Shown here one piece after another: positions 5,872 through 5,947 of a DNA stretch of 5,947 bases. Position numbers and translations under genes: made by a program. Source of the DNA: CAYUYM01 sp964449305 (GTDB taxonomy: Bacteria; Bacteroidota; Ignavibacteria; SZUA-365; CAYQST01); the NCBI GenBank assembly GCA_964449305.1, contig CAYUYM010000202.1, positions 1 to 5,947 of the forward strand. The letters are read 5' to 3'. Numbering within the stretch: position 1 is the first letter of the stretch; each line of letters opens with the position of its first letter. The notes under the pieces were generated by a model, which was given only the letters and a program-made list of their open reading frames with translations, did not search any database and was not told where the DNA came from.

Positions 5872-5947
5872 ATGCTTCGAACACTTCTCCTCGCTTTCGC
5901 ATGTGCCGTTTCCCTGGCATCGGCACAGACCTACGACGTCACCACCG
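5872..5947 (+). CDS. N-terminus of an exported protein (truncated by window edge)
   Basis: Only 25 codons are present: MLRTLLLAFACAVSLASA then QTYDVTT. This is a typical Sec signal peptide, with one Arg after the start, a hydrophobic core at residues 5-16, and an ASA-QT site predicting cleavage after residue 18. The mature protein would therefore be periplasmic, outer-membrane or secreted. GGAG at 5863-5866, 5 nt before the ATG, supports the start. The nearby ATG at 5861 is out of frame. Cys11 does not sit in a proper lipobox, so a lipoprotein is unlikely. The function cannot be determined from this fragment. Confidence 0.75.
   Translation, partial: MLRTLLLAFACAVSLASAQTYDVTT

Noticed and set aside
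5872..5947. Lipoprotein signal at Cys11 of the last gene
   Set aside because: The residues before Cys are AFA with a bulky Phe at -2, and the hydrophobic stretch would be too short. ASA-QT further on is a better signal peptidase I site.

Overview
The window comes from a high-GC bacterium that uses TGA as an ordinary stop codon. kdpF, kdpA and the membrane-protein gene all end in TGA. The secreted protein beginning at the right edge carries a classical signal peptide. Nothing here fixes the phylum: Kdp pumps, DUF4153 proteins and dispersed palindromic repeats of this kind each occur in several phyla.

Left half (1-3463, minus strand): the first part of a kdp operon in the order kdpF-kdpA-kdpB. 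It encodes KdpFABC, the high-affinity, ATP-driven K+ uptake pump. KdpF is a 25-residue single-helix stabilising peptide. KdpA (564 aa) is the channel-like K+-binding subunit, with all four selectivity-filter loops recognisable. KdpB is the P-type ATPase subunit and is cut by the window edge after residue 561, just past the P-domain; its last membrane helices and any kdpC, kdpD or kdpE lie outside. The genes are tightly packed (1 nt between kdpF and kdpA, 5 nt between kdpA and kdpB), which implies one mRNA and coupled translation.

Middle (3464-3921): a divergent intergenic region of about 460 bp. It holds a roughly 112-bp palindromic element that can fold into a cloverleaf-like structure, flanked by a further pair of inverted arms. 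It also holds a second, half-length and partly decayed copy, and a 12-bp direct repeat between them. On the right is a plausible sigma70-type promoter for the next gene.

Right half (3922-5947, plus strand): a 603-aa multi-pass inner-membrane protein of the DUF4153 family (function unknown). A 138-bp gap with a second promoter-like sequence follows, then the first 25 codons of an exported protein. The two plus-strand promoter candidates share the string GGGTAGAWT. There is no evidence that the DUF4153 protein works with Kdp; they are divergent neighbours separated by repeat DNA. I see no clear new biological system here. The most unusual structure is the nested palindromic repeat.
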